13,441 bases of DNA from the NCBI GenBank assembly GCA_964488355.1, contig CAZAUJ010000023.1:1-13441 (forward strand), given 5' to 3'. A model generated the notes under the pieces. The model was not told the DNA's origin. It ran no database searches and saw nothing but the letters and a program-made list of their open reading frames with translations. The DNA comes from Thermoanaerobaculum sp964488355. GTDB taxonomy: Bacteria > Acidobacteriota > Thermoanaerobaculia > Thermoanaerobaculales > Thermoanaerobaculaceae. The position numbers and the translations under genes were made by a program. Positions 1 to 6,049 of the stretch are shown piece after piece (within the stretch, counting starts at the first letter, position 1; each line of letters opens with the position of its first letter).

Positions 1-44
1 AGCGCCTGCGCCGCTTATACGATCGCGCGCACCCACGAGCCTGA
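1..44 (+). CDS. 3' end of an unidentified upstream gene
   Basis: The plus-strand frame starting at base 3 is open from the left edge and ends at TGA 42-44, giving the tail RLRRLYDRAHPRA. One base separates this stop from the ATG of the lytic transglycosylase at 46, the close spacing seen between genes throughout this window, so a translationally coupled upstream gene is plausible. Thirteen residues are too few to name a family, and the fragment could be chance. Confidence 0.3.
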   Translation, partial: RLRRLYDRAHPRA

Positions 45-45
45 G

Positions 46-723
46 ATGGGCGCACGTGTTGCCATTTGTCTGCTCTTGGTTGCCCACCCAGCTCGATCGG
101 AAGAGTCGTTTTTGGTGGTGTTTAGCGACGGGGGGTTTCTTCACGTGCGGGGCGCCCAGCTGGCGGGGGAGAACCGGCTACGCCTGCACCTGCCCGAGGG
201 GGCCACGCTGGAGGTGCCGCTCACGCGGGTGGAAAAGGTCATCCAGGCCACGCTGGCGCAAGAGCCAAGCCGACAGGCTGGCTTGCCGGAGGGCACAGCT
301 CGCTGCTCGCCCCAGTTTGTGGCCGAGCCCCTGCCGGCGGGGACTCCCTTCGCGCAGGAGCTGCAGCTGGCTGGCCAGCGGGCCAACCTCCACCCTCGTC
401 TTTTGGCAGCGGTGGTGGCCGTGGAATCCGGCTTCAACCCCCTGGCCGTGTCGCCGGTAGGGGCTCGCGGTCTGATGCAGCTCATGCCCACCGTTTGGTT
501 GGCTTACGGTCTTTTGGAACCGCACCACCCGCTGCAGAACCTGCTGGCGGGAGCGGTCCACCTGCGGCGGCTATTGGACCGCTTCGGCCGGCTGGACTGG
601 GCGTTGGCGGCTTACAACGCGGGCGCGGCGGTGGTTGCCAGCTACGGCGGCATTCCCCCGTACCGTGAAACCCAGCACTATGTACGGGAGGTTCTGGCGC
701 GTTTCTGCCCTGAAACCACCTGA
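46..723 (+). CDS. Exported lytic transglycosylase, SLT domain
   Basis: The predicted 225-residue protein cleaves the MurNAc-GlcNAc bond of peptidoglycan in the periplasm. Residues 1 to about 19 look like a short signal peptide (an Arg, then the hydrophobic run VAICLLLVA, then a small-residue cleavage region). Residues 20-70 are beta-rich with FSDGG and an HLPEG-type turn and may form a small accessory domain. The SLT domain spans about 112-220: catalytic Glu127 in VESGFNP, GARGLMQLMP (139-148), AAYNAG (188-193) and GGIPPYRETQHYV near the end, all classic soluble lytic transglycosylase motifs. The start at 46 is chosen because it puts the signal peptide at the N-terminus. The frame is open further upstream to the window edge, and there is no strong ribosome binding site, so a longer form cannot be excluded. 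It lies upstream of the nuo genes but shows no functional link to them. Confidence 0.88.
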   Translation: MGARVAICLLLVAHPARSEESFLVVFSDGGFLHVRGAQLAGENRLRLHLPEGATLEVPLTRVEKVIQATLAQEPSRQAGLPEGTARCSPQFVAEPLPAGTPFAQELQLAGQRANLHPRLLAAVVAVESGFNPLAVSPVGARGLMQLMPTVWLAYGLLEPHHPLQNLLAGAVHLRRLLDRFGRLDWALAAYNAGAAVVASYGGIPPYRETQHYVREVLARFCPETT

Positions 724-780
724 GTTGCACGCAAGGTAGCTGATCGAGATCTTCGGTCGGGAACGGCTTGTGAATGTGCG

Positions 781-786
781 TATAAT
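781..786 (+). promoter_or_regulatory. Probable promoter -10 box for nuoB-nuoCD-nuoI
   Basis: TATAAT, a perfect -10 hexamer, stands in the gap after the lytic transglycosylase gene. No good -35 hexamer lies 16-18 nt upstream (the best match, TCGGGA at 757-762, is 3 of 6). A TG pair two bases upstream resembles, but does not exactly match, an extended -10. Transcription would begin near 793, giving a leader of about 58 nt. That also argues against the upstream in-frame GTG (770) and ATG (791) as starts for nuoB. Confidence 0.5.
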
Positions 787-850
787 TCCCATGGCTCCTG
801 GGAAGGTTGCTTCCCAGGCGCGGGTTGAAGCAAGCGGGAGGGTTTCTACC

Positions 851-1360
851 ATGAGGACTCCTGATGGCAGCAGCGCCTTCTTGACCACCAAGCTGGAGAA
901 GCTGCTGGACAAGGCTCGGGCCAACAGCCTCTGGCCGTATCCCTTTGGCACGGCGTGCTGTGGCATCGAGTTCATGTCGGTGATGATGGGACATTACGAC
1001 CTCTCCCGCTTCGGTGCCGAAGTAGTGCGTTTTTCGCCGCGGCAGTCAGACCTTTTAATCGTGGCGGGCACGATAACCGACAAGATGGCGCCAGTTTTGG
1101 TACGCATTTACGAGCAGATGGCCGAACCCAAGTACGTCATTTCCATGGGTGCCTGCGCCTGCACCGGCGGTTTTTACCGCGCCTATCACGTGGTGCAGGG
1201 GATCGACGAGTTTATCCCTGTGGATGTGTACGTGCCGGGATGCCCACCCACCCCGGAAGCCCTTTTTGCCGGGGTGCTGAAGCTGCAAGAGATGATCGAG
1301 CGGGGGGAGACGCATTACCAGCGCATGGTGGCTGCCAGGAAGGCAGCTGCGGGAGCGTGA
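851..1360 (+). CDS. nuoB: NADH-quinone oxidoreductase subunit B
   Basis: This 169-residue subunit sits at the hydrophilic/membrane-arm junction of complex I and carries iron-sulfur cluster N2, the last electron donor to quinone. The four expected N2 ligands are visible: the Cys36-Cys37 pair in FGTACCGIE, Cys102 in MGACAC, and Cys131 in VPGCPPTPEA. The usual GACANSGG stretch reads GACACTGG here, adding a cysteine at 104. The ATG at 851 is chosen because GGGAGGG (836-842) lies 8 nt upstream. The in-frame upstream starts at 770 and 791 lack such a site and would add residues not typical of the family. The stop is followed after one base by nuoCD. Confidence 0.95.
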   Translation: MRTPDGSSAFLTTKLEKLLDKARANSLWPYPFGTACCGIEFMSVMMGHYDLSRFGAEVVRFSPRQSDLLIVAGTITDKMAPVLVRIYEQMAEPKYVISMGACACTGGFYRAYHVVQGIDEFIPVDVYVPGCPPTPEALFAGVLKLQEMIERGETHYQRMVAARKAAAGA

Positions 1361-1361
1361 G

Positions 1362-3059
1362 ATGGCCGCACGAGAGGAGCGCCGCCAAGCCATTCGCCAA
1401 GCCTTTCCCGATGAGTCCCTAGTGCACGAGGTGCCCGGGGGAGACCAGCAAACCTTCGTGGTGGATCGCAGGGTTTTGCTCGACCTGACCCGTCACCTCA
1501 AGGAGCATTCGGCCCTGCGCCTCAACCTCCTTTTGGATGTGTGCGGCGTGGATTGGCTGGGCAAGAGGGAGCCGCGCTTTGAAGTGGTTTACCACCTCTA
1601 TTCGCTGGACCACGGCCACCGTATCCGCCTCAAGGTTCCTCTCTCGGAGGAAGACCCGAGCGTGCCCTCGGTTTACGGGCTTTGGAACGCGGCGGACTGG
1701 TTCGAGCGCGAGGCCTTCGACATGTTTGGCATCCGCTTCACCGGCCACCCCAACCTGCGCCGCATCCTGACCCATGATTCCTTTCAGGGGCACCCCCTGC
1801 GCAAGGATTACGACCCGGGCCAGCGTTGGCTGCTGAAGGAGGAAGAGCAGTACATTCCCCAGTGGGCGAAAGTGCCTCAGGAAGATGAGGACCACTTCGA
1901 GACCCAGGTGCTGAACCTGGGTCCGGCCCACCCGGCCACCCACGGTACCCTGCGCACGGTGGTGCGCTTGGACGGTGAGGTGATTACCGAGGCGGAGACG
2001 GAAATCGGTTACCTGCACCGCTGTTTTGAGAAGATGTCCGAGCGGCACACCTGGAATCAGGTCATCCCCTACACTGACCGCCTCAATTACTGCTCGGCCA
2101 TGATCAACGGGGTAGGATACGCCCTAACGGTAGAGAACATGCTGGGCATCCAAGCGCCCCCGCGGGCTCAGGTGGTGCGGGTGATCCTGTCCGAGCTTTC
2201 CCGCATCATGGACCACATCGTGGACATCGGTGCCAATCTCACTGACCTGGGGGCCATGACGCCCTTCCTGTACCTGTACCAGGCTCGGGAAGAGATTTAC
2301 TCCGTGCTGGAGGCCTGCGCCGGCGGCCGCCTTACCGTTTCCTATGTGCGCATTGGCGGTTTGGCCAACGACGTGCCGCCGGATTTTGCCGACGGGGTAC
2401 GGTACCTGCTCAAGCGTGTTCCGCCCCTGATTGACGACATGGAAAAGCTCATCACCGAAAACCGCATCTTCCGCGACCGCACCGAGGGCATTGGCAAGAT
2501 CTCGGCAGAGGAGGCTATCAATTGGGGTTGGACGGGACCTTGTCTGCGCGCCTGTGGGGTGCCTTACGATGTGCGCAAGTCCCACCCGTACCTGGGCTAC
2601 GAGCAGTACGACTTCAAGGTTCCCATCGCCCACACAGGCGATACTTACGCACGTTACCTGGTGCGGGTGGAGGAAATGCGGCAGAGCCTGCGAATTGTGG
2701 AGCAAGCGCTGGCCAACCTCCCCGATGGGCCAATCATCGTCGAGGACCACAACGTCGCCCTCCCGCCTAAAGCGCGCGTTTACACGGAGATGGAGTCCCT
2801 CATTTACCACTTCAAGCTCATCATGGAGGGCATGAAGGTGCCGGCGGGAGAGTACTACGGCTACGTGGAGGGGGCCAACGGGGAGCTGGGCTTTTATGCC
2901 ATCTCCGATGGTGGCGGCAAACCCTACCGGCTGAAGGTGCGGCCGCCGTGCTTTGCCATCTTCCAAACCTTCCCCCACCTGCTGAAGGGCCATCTGGTGG
3001 CCGATAGCGTGGCCATCTTGGGCAGCCTCAACATCATTGCTGGGGAGCTGGACCGATGA
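1362..3059 (+). CDS. nuoCD: Fused NADH-quinone oxidoreductase subunits C and D
   Basis: The 565-residue fusion joins the 30-kDa (NuoC) and 49-kDa (NuoD) subunits of complex I, as in E. coli. NuoC occupies about 1-170, with the signature ADWFEREAFDMFGIRFTGHP (111-130) followed by LRRILTHDSFQGHPLRKDY. NuoD occupies about 180-565, starting at NLGPAHPATHGTLR (185-198). It continues through GYLHRCFEKMSER and YTDRLNY and ends at AILGSLNIIAGELDR. NuoD descends from the large subunit of NiFe hydrogenases, but here the positions of both nickel-binding CxxC pairs lack cysteines (ERHTWNQ and the C-terminus). This is therefore a quinone-site complex I subunit and not a hydrogenase. The start follows the nuoB stop by one base, and the stop overlaps the nuoI start by 4 nt (ATGA). 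A gene for NuoH, often found between D and I, is absent. Confidence 0.95.
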   Translation: MAAREERRQAIRQAFPDESLVHEVPGGDQQTFVVDRRVLLDLTRHLKEHSALRLNLLLDVCGVDWLGKREPRFEVVYHLYSLDHGHRIRLKVPLSEEDPSVPSVYGLWNAADWFEREAFDMFGIRFTGHPNLRRILTHDSFQGHPLRKDYDPGQRWLLKEEEQYIPQWAKVPQEDEDHFETQVLNLGPAHPATHGTLRTVVRLDGEVITEAETEIGYLHRCFEKMSERHTWNQVIPYTDRLNYCSAMINGVGYALTVENMLGIQAPPRAQVVRVILSELSRIMDHIVDIGANLTDLGAMTPFLYLYQAREEIYSVLEACAGGRLTVSYVRIGGLANDVPPDFADGVRYLLKRVPPLIDDMEKLITENRIFRDRTEGIGKISAEEAINWGWTGPCLRACGVPYDVRKSHPYLGYEQYDFKVPIAHTGDTYARYLVRVEEMRQSLRIVEQALANLPDGPIIVEDHNVALPPKARVYTEMESLIYHFKLIMEGMKVPAGEYYGYVEGANGELGFYAISDGGGKPYRLKVRPPCFAIFQTFPHLLKGHLVADSVAILGSLNIIAGELDR

Positions 3060-3634
3060 ACAACGACGTGGTGGTGGTGAACCCTCGACCGCTGCGTTTC
3101 TGGCAGCGCTTTTACCTGGTGGAGGTGCTCAAGGGCCTGGGCGTGACCCTGCGCCACTTTTTGGGCAACCTGTTCCGCCGTAAGTACACGGTGACGGTGG
3201 AGTGGCCGGAGGTGAAAAGGGAGTACTCGGAACGGTTGCGGGGTCGGCACGTGATCCTCACCCGCGAGGATGGCTCGCCGCGCTGCGTCGCCTGCTACAT
3301 GTGCGAGACCGCGTGCCCGGCGGACTGCATCCACATCGAGGCGGAGGACGACCCAAACGCACCCGTTGAGTGGGAGAAACAACCTAAGGTTTTCACCATT
3401 GACCTCTTGCGCTGCGTTTTCTGCGGCTTTTGCGTGGACGCCTGCCCCAAAGAGGCCATCATCATGACCCGGACCCACGAAATGGCCTTCCGCACGCGGG
3501 AAGAAGCGGTCATCGGCCTGGACCAGCTGCTCTACCGTGGGCCGCTGGAAGAGCTGGACATGGGGTACCGGCCCTACTACGGCACACCGCGTACCCGCGT
3601 TCAGCTTCCCATTCCCACCACCAACGCGTCCTAG
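3056..3634 (+). CDS. nuoI: NADH-quinone oxidoreductase subunit I, 2x[4Fe-4S] ferredoxin-like
   Basis: The 192-residue subunit carries clusters N6a and N6b, which relay electrons towards N2 in NuoB. Two CxxCxxCxxxCP motifs are clear: Cys77, 80, 83 and 87 (CVACYMCETACP) and Cys120, 123, 126 and 130 (CVFCGFCVDACP). The N-terminal residues, with a FWQRFYLVEVLKGLGVTLRHF helix, match the amphipathic helix that anchors NuoI on the membrane arm. An extra Cys91 follows the first motif. The start overlaps the nuoCD stop in ATGA, which suggests translational coupling. It is the last gene before the bidirectional terminator, so NuoA, H, J-N and the NADH module must be encoded elsewhere. Confidence 0.94.
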   Translation: MNNDVVVVNPRPLRFWQRFYLVEVLKGLGVTLRHFLGNLFRRKYTVTVEWPEVKREYSERLRGRHVILTREDGSPRCVACYMCETACPADCIHIEAEDDPNAPVEWEKQPKVFTIDLLRCVFCGFCVDACPKEAIIMTRTHEMAFRTREEAVIGLDQLLYRGPLEELDMGYRPYYGTPRTRVQLPIPTTNAS

Positions 3635-3651
3635 GCCTGCCCAATGGCTGC

Positions 3652-3693
3652 AAAAAAAAAGCGGCGCCGAGGCGCCGCTAGGCTTTGTTTTTT
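3652..3693. terminator. Bidirectional intrinsic terminator between nuoI and csp
   Basis: A near-perfect palindrome, GCGGCGCC-GA-GGCGCCGC (3661-3678), is preceded by nine As (3652-3660) and followed by TTTGTTTTTT (3684-3693). Read on the minus strand, the stem runs straight into nine Ts, a strong terminator for the cold shock gene ending at 3700. Read on the plus strand, the T-rich tract begins 5 nt after the stem and ends the nuo operon. The convergent gene arrangement fits. Confidence 0.88.
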
Positions 3694-3699
3694 CTTTGG

Positions 3700-3900
3700 T
3701 TAGATTTGCTTCACGTTCTTGGCCTGGAGCCCCTTGGGACCGCGCTCCACCTCGAACTGCACGCGCGCGCCCTCCTTGAGGGTCCGGAAGCCGTCACCCA
3801 CGATGGCGGTGTAGTGGACGAACACGTCCTCGCCGTTCTCCTGGGTAATGAAGCCAAAGCCCTTTGTTTCGTTGAACCACTTAACCGTACCTGTTGCCAT
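3700..3900 (-). CDS. Cold shock protein, CspA family
   Basis: The 66-residue protein is a single OB-fold cold shock domain that binds single-stranded RNA and DNA and melts RNA structure. RNP1 reads KGFGFI and RNP2 reads VFVHYTAI. The opening MATGTVKWFN and the ending GPKGLQAKNVKQI are typical of the family, as is the length. The ATG at 3898-3900 is chosen because it gives the family N-terminus and has GAGGAGT (3912-3906 on the minus strand) 5 nt upstream. The same frame stays open back to an ATG at 4014, but that extension has no ribosome binding site and no family similarity. The gene has a long structured leader (3901 to about 4050) and ends at a strong terminator, so it is probably monocistronic. 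The paralogue letter cannot be assigned. Confidence 0.95.
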   Translation of the reverse strand: MATGTVKWFNETKGFGFITQENGEDVFVHYTAIVGDGFRTLKEGARVQFEVERGPKGLQAKNVKQI

Positions 3901-3917
3901 GCTGCACTCCTCGTTTC

Positions 3918-3933
3918 GGTCCCTATGAGGACC
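3918..3933 (-). promoter_or_regulatory. Hairpin just upstream of the csp ribosome binding site
   Basis: In the csp mRNA, GGUCC (3933-3929) can pair with GGACC (3922-3918), and a U-G pair extends the stem to 6 bp around a CAUA loop. The hairpin ends 5 nt before the GAGGAGT ribosome binding site, so it could affect ribosome access. The GGUCC arm is also complementary to a second GGACC at 4001-3997, at the base of the upstream terminator stem. Confidence 0.45.
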
Positions 3934-3968
3934 TTTGCTCGTGCTGGAGGCGTCCCAGCGGCCAAAAG

Positions 3969-3999
3969 AAAAAACCGCGAACTCGCCAAGCTTCGCGGT
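3969..3999 (-). terminator. Intrinsic terminator upstream of csp, possible leader attenuator
   Basis: On the minus strand, ACCGCGAA (3999-3992) and TTCGCGGT (3981-3974) form a perfect 8-bp stem around a 10-nt loop. The next bases read T, with six Ts in total (3974-3969) followed by CTTTT. This has the form of a classic Rho-independent terminator. It lies 68 nt before the csp ATG and about 50 nt after the predicted csp start site, so it would act inside the csp leader. It could also stop read-through from the DUF2520 gene, which ends at 4160. Confidence 0.7.
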
Positions 4000-4014
4000 C
4001 CGTTGCACACTCAT

Positions 4015-4032
4015 TTTTGGGAAAGCCCAAAA
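4015..4032 (-). promoter_or_regulatory. Stem-loop early in the csp leader
   Basis: TTTTGGG-CTTT-CCCAAAA on the minus strand (4032-4015) makes a perfect 7-bp stem with a 4-nt loop. It lies about 18 nt after the predicted csp start site, the first of three consecutive hairpins in the leader. A 5' hairpin could stabilise the transcript. No function can be assigned from sequence alone. Confidence 0.4.
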
Positions 4033-4056
4033 CCACCTTAACTCCTACCCGGGGGC

Positions 4057-4085
4057 ATAGTGACAGATGTGCGAGGCCTTGTCAA
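4057..4085 (-). promoter_or_regulatory. Probable sigma-70-type promoter for csp
   Basis: A perfect -35 hexamer TTGACA (4085-4080, minus strand) is followed after 17 nt by CACTAT (4062-4057), which matches TATAAT at 3 of 6 positions. The predicted start is near 4050, giving a leader of about 150 nt before the csp ATG. The perfect -35 with ideal spacing is the main support, since the -10 is weak. Confidence 0.55.
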
Positions 4086-4159
4086 CCCCCCACCAGCCTA
4101 CGCCAGCCACGGTGCTCCCGGAGCGGTGGTTCCTCGAGCGTGCGGGGATGCACGCGGCT
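4086..4159 (-). other. Spacer after the DUF2520 gene with two small stem-loops
   Basis: Between the DUF2520 stop and the csp promoter, the minus strand can form GCGTGC/GCACGC (4155-4150 with 4143-4138) and a CCAC...GTGG stem enclosing GCTC/GAGC (4129-4107). Neither is followed by a T-run, so neither is a standard intrinsic terminator. I see no gene here. Confidence 0.35.
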
Positions 4160-4954
4160 TCAGGAGAAAAGCTGGGAGCGGGCCAGCTGAGCCAAGGCTC
4201 GGTAGGCTTGCTGTGCGGCGGGCGCGAGCACCGCCAAGTGGGCTGCCACCGTGGCCTCGTCCCCGCGCGCAAGGGGCCCAGTGAGCCGCTCCCAGCCGCG
4301 CGCTCCCCGGAGCTGTTGAATCACCGCCGCGGCCAAATGGTGAAGGGCTTCGGCCGCTGCCCCTGCTGGGAAACCGGCGCGCAGCAGCTCATGCCTTGCC
4401 ACCAGCAGCAGGGTGTACAGCATGGGCCCAGCCAGGGTGGCGGCAGCGTGGTACAGGGGCCAGTCCAGCTGGGCGACTACCATCGGCCGCAAACCCAGCC
4501 TCTTTGCCAACGCTTGGGCCGAATGCACTGCTTGAGGGTCTCCGGCCAAGGTAACGTAGGCACCGCGCAGCTGCAGGCGGGGCCGCTGGGGGTGCGGGAA
4601 GGGTAGTAAGGGATGAAAAAGGCCCACGGCGGTTCCCAGCTCGCGCAGCGGCGCAAGCACCTCGGGGCTCTGGCTGCCGGAGGTGTGCAGCGCCACCGGT
4701 GGGGACACCCCGCGCTCAGCCAGAGTAGGCAGCAGAGAAGGCAGCTCTCGGTCCCGTACCGCCAGCAACAATTGGCTGCCAGCAGGGAGGGCCCGGTCCC
4801 AGGAAAACACGAGCGAAGAGGGCAGGGCAGCTAGGGCCTGTCGCTTGCTGGCTTCGGAGCGACACACCACGCCGGCGAGGGCTCGGTGTCGCGCCAAGGC
4901 TGCGGCCAGCTGCAACCCGCAACGGCCTGCACCGATGATGAGCCAAGTTTCCAT
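4160..4954 (-). CDS. Rossmann-like and DUF2520 domain protein
   Basis: The 264-residue protein matches the two-domain family with an N-terminal NAD(P)-binding Rossmann-like fold and a C-terminal DUF2520 helical domain. It resembles the layout of 6-phosphogluconate dehydrogenase-type and ketopantoate reductase-type enzymes. Seen here: the dinucleotide motif GAGRCG (8-13), LHTSGS (89-94), the FHPL segment (113-116), the helical YHAAATLAGPML segment starting at 168, and LTGPLARGD (224-232). These are the hallmark positions of the family. The substrate is unknown, so I give no gene symbol. The gene is transcribed divergently from hrcA, with 47 nt between the two start codons. No clear ribosome binding site precedes the ATG, and a TATGAT -10 box sits only 9 nt upstream, so the transcript may be almost leaderless. 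Confidence 0.88.
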   Translation of the reverse strand: METWLIIGAGRCGLQLAAALARHRALAGVVCRSEASKRQALAALPSSLVFSWDRALPAGSQLLLAVRDRELPSLLPTLAERGVSPPVALHTSGSQSPEVLAPLRELGTAVGLFHPLLPFPHPQRPRLQLRGAYVTLAGDPQAVHSAQALAKRLGLRPMVVAQLDWPLYHAAATLAGPMLYTLLLVARHELLRAGFPAGAAAEALHHLAAAVIQQLRGARGWERLTGPLARGDEATVAAHLAVLAPAAQQAYRALAQLARSQLFS

Positions 4955-4980
4955 TGCGTGTCCATCATAAGGTAAACTTG
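4944..4980. repeat. Inverted repeat CAAGTTT-N23-AAACTTG in the hrcA/DUF2520 divergent region
   Basis: Perfect 7-bp half-sites at 4944-4950 and 4974-4980 flank the DUF2520 start codon and the likely promoters. Their centres are 30 bp apart, about three helical turns. It is not CIRCE, which is TTAGCACTC-N9-GAGTGCTAA. It may be an operator or may be chance. Confidence 0.35.
4964..4969 (-). promoter_or_regulatory. Possible -10 box of the DUF2520 gene
   Basis: TATGAT on the minus strand (5 of 6 to TATAAT) ends 9 nt before the ATG at 4954, so transcription would start about 3 nt before the start codon. No convincing -35 is visible. Confidence 0.35.
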
Positions 4981-5001
4981 TGTTGCGGAAGGAGCGGGCT
5001 G

Positions 5002-6045
5002 ATGGCGCAGCAGGAGCTCTCCCCCAGGGAACGGCTCATCCTTTGCGAGCTGGTGGCGTGCTACCTGGAAAGGGGTGAGCCGGTTGCCTCGGGCACCTTG
5101 GCCCAGGTGTCCCAGACGGGGCTTTGCGCTGCTTCCCTGCGGAACATCATGGCTGCGCTGGAGGACATGGGCTACCTGCGGCAACCCCACACCTCTGCTG
5201 GGCGGGTGCCCACCGATGCGGCACTGCGCGTGTACGTGGAAACGCTGGCGCAGACGGTGGCGCTGGCGGAAAGGGAGAAACGCACCTTGGCGTCGCGGCT
5301 TCGGCAGGAGGGCTCGCTGGAGGAGATCCTGGCCAAGGCCAGCCAGGTGCTGGCGGAAATTACCGCCGAGGTGGGTTTAGCTGCCGCCCCGGCCCCGCGG
5401 GAGGCCTCCCTGGAAGCCATCCATTTTGTGCGCGTGTCCCGCGAGCGGGTCATGGCGGTGGTGGTAACCCAGGGGGGGCTGGTGGATTCCCGGATGTTGG
5501 CTGTGGAGCGCGAGTTTGCCCCGGAAGAGCTGGAGCGCATTTCCAACTACTGCAACCAACAGTTCCGTGGCCTGCGCTTGGGGGAAATCCGCGCGCGCTT
5601 GGAGGCACTGCTGCGGGAGGAGCGGGCGCGGGGCGATGCGCTCATGGCCGGCGTGCTGCTTTTGGCGAGCAAGACCTTGGAAGGCGGGTTGCAGGCTGGC
5701 GGGGAGGTGTTCCTGCAAGGCACCGAACACTTGCTCGCCAAGGCCGGGCCGAAGGAGCTGGTGGCGCTTAAAGACTTTTTCCGCGCCTGGGCGGACAAGA
5801 CCGCTTTGCTGCAGCTTCTGGATGCCTACCTGAGCTCCCAGGGCCCGCGGGTGCTTTTTGGCCGCGAACTTCACCTGGGGGAAGAAGGGGAGCTTTCCCT
5901 GATCGTTACGTCCTTTCATCTGGCCAGCGGTGAGGAAGGCATCGTGGGCGTGATGGGCTTCAAGCGCATGGATTACCCCCGCATCGTGCCGCTGGTGGAT
6001 TACGTGGGTTGGTTGCTGGCGCAGGCGGGGGAATGGAGGGTTTGA
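5002..6045 (+). CDS. hrcA: Heat-inducible transcription repressor HrcA
   Basis: HrcA represses class I heat shock genes and is kept active by GroEL. This 347-residue protein has the N-terminal winged helix (about 1-75: SPRERLIL, LCAASLRNIMAALEDMGYLRQPHTSAGRVPTD), where TSAGRxPTD is the family signature. The C-terminal GAF-like and dimerisation regions follow. The ATG at 5002 is chosen because AAGGAG (4989-4994) lies 7 nt upstream and because it gives the family N-terminus. An in-frame ATG at 4954 would add 16 unrelated residues. It heads the chaperone operon, 4 nt before grpE. A weak -10 candidate, TAAACT (4973-4978), precedes it. No canonical CIRCE operator is visible here, which is odd for an hrcA-first operon. 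Confidence 0.94.
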   Translation: MAQQELSPRERLILCELVACYLERGEPVASGTLAQVSQTGLCAASLRNIMAALEDMGYLRQPHTSAGRVPTDAALRVYVETLAQTVALAEREKRTLASRLRQEGSLEEILAKASQVLAEITAEVGLAAAPAPREASLEAIHFVRVSRERVMAVVVTQGGLVDSRMLAVEREFAPEELERISNYCNQQFRGLRLGEIRARLEALLREERARGDALMAGVLLLASKTLEGGLQAGGEVFLQGTEHLLAKAGPKELVALKDFFRAWADKTALLQLLDAYLSSQGPRVLFGRELHLGEEGELSLIVTSFHLASGEEGIVGVMGFKRMDYPRIVPLVDYVGWLLAQAGEWRV

Positions 6046-6049
6046 GGAG

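Noticed and set aside
770..850. Upstream GTG (770) and ATG (791) starts for nuoB
   Set aside because: They fall before or at the predicted transcription start and lack a ribosome binding site. The ATG at 851 has GGGAGGG 8 nt upstream.
1362..3059. Possibility that NuoCD is a hydrogenase large subunit
   Set aside because: Both nickel-binding CxxC pairs are absent and the complex I quinone-site motifs are present.
3901..4014. Extended start of the cold shock protein at the ATG at 4014
   Set aside because: The extra 38 residues have no family similarity, the ATG has no ribosome binding site, and the codons overlap the terminator hairpin. The start at 3900 has a good site and the family N-terminus.
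3685..4041. Plus-strand open frame over the cold shock gene
   Set aside because: The minus-strand frame encodes an unmistakable cold shock domain, and this frame is its complement.
4954..5001. Upstream ATG at 4954 for hrcA
   Set aside because: It would add 16 unrelated residues and lacks a ribosome binding site, while the ATG at 5002 has AAGGAG at the right distance.
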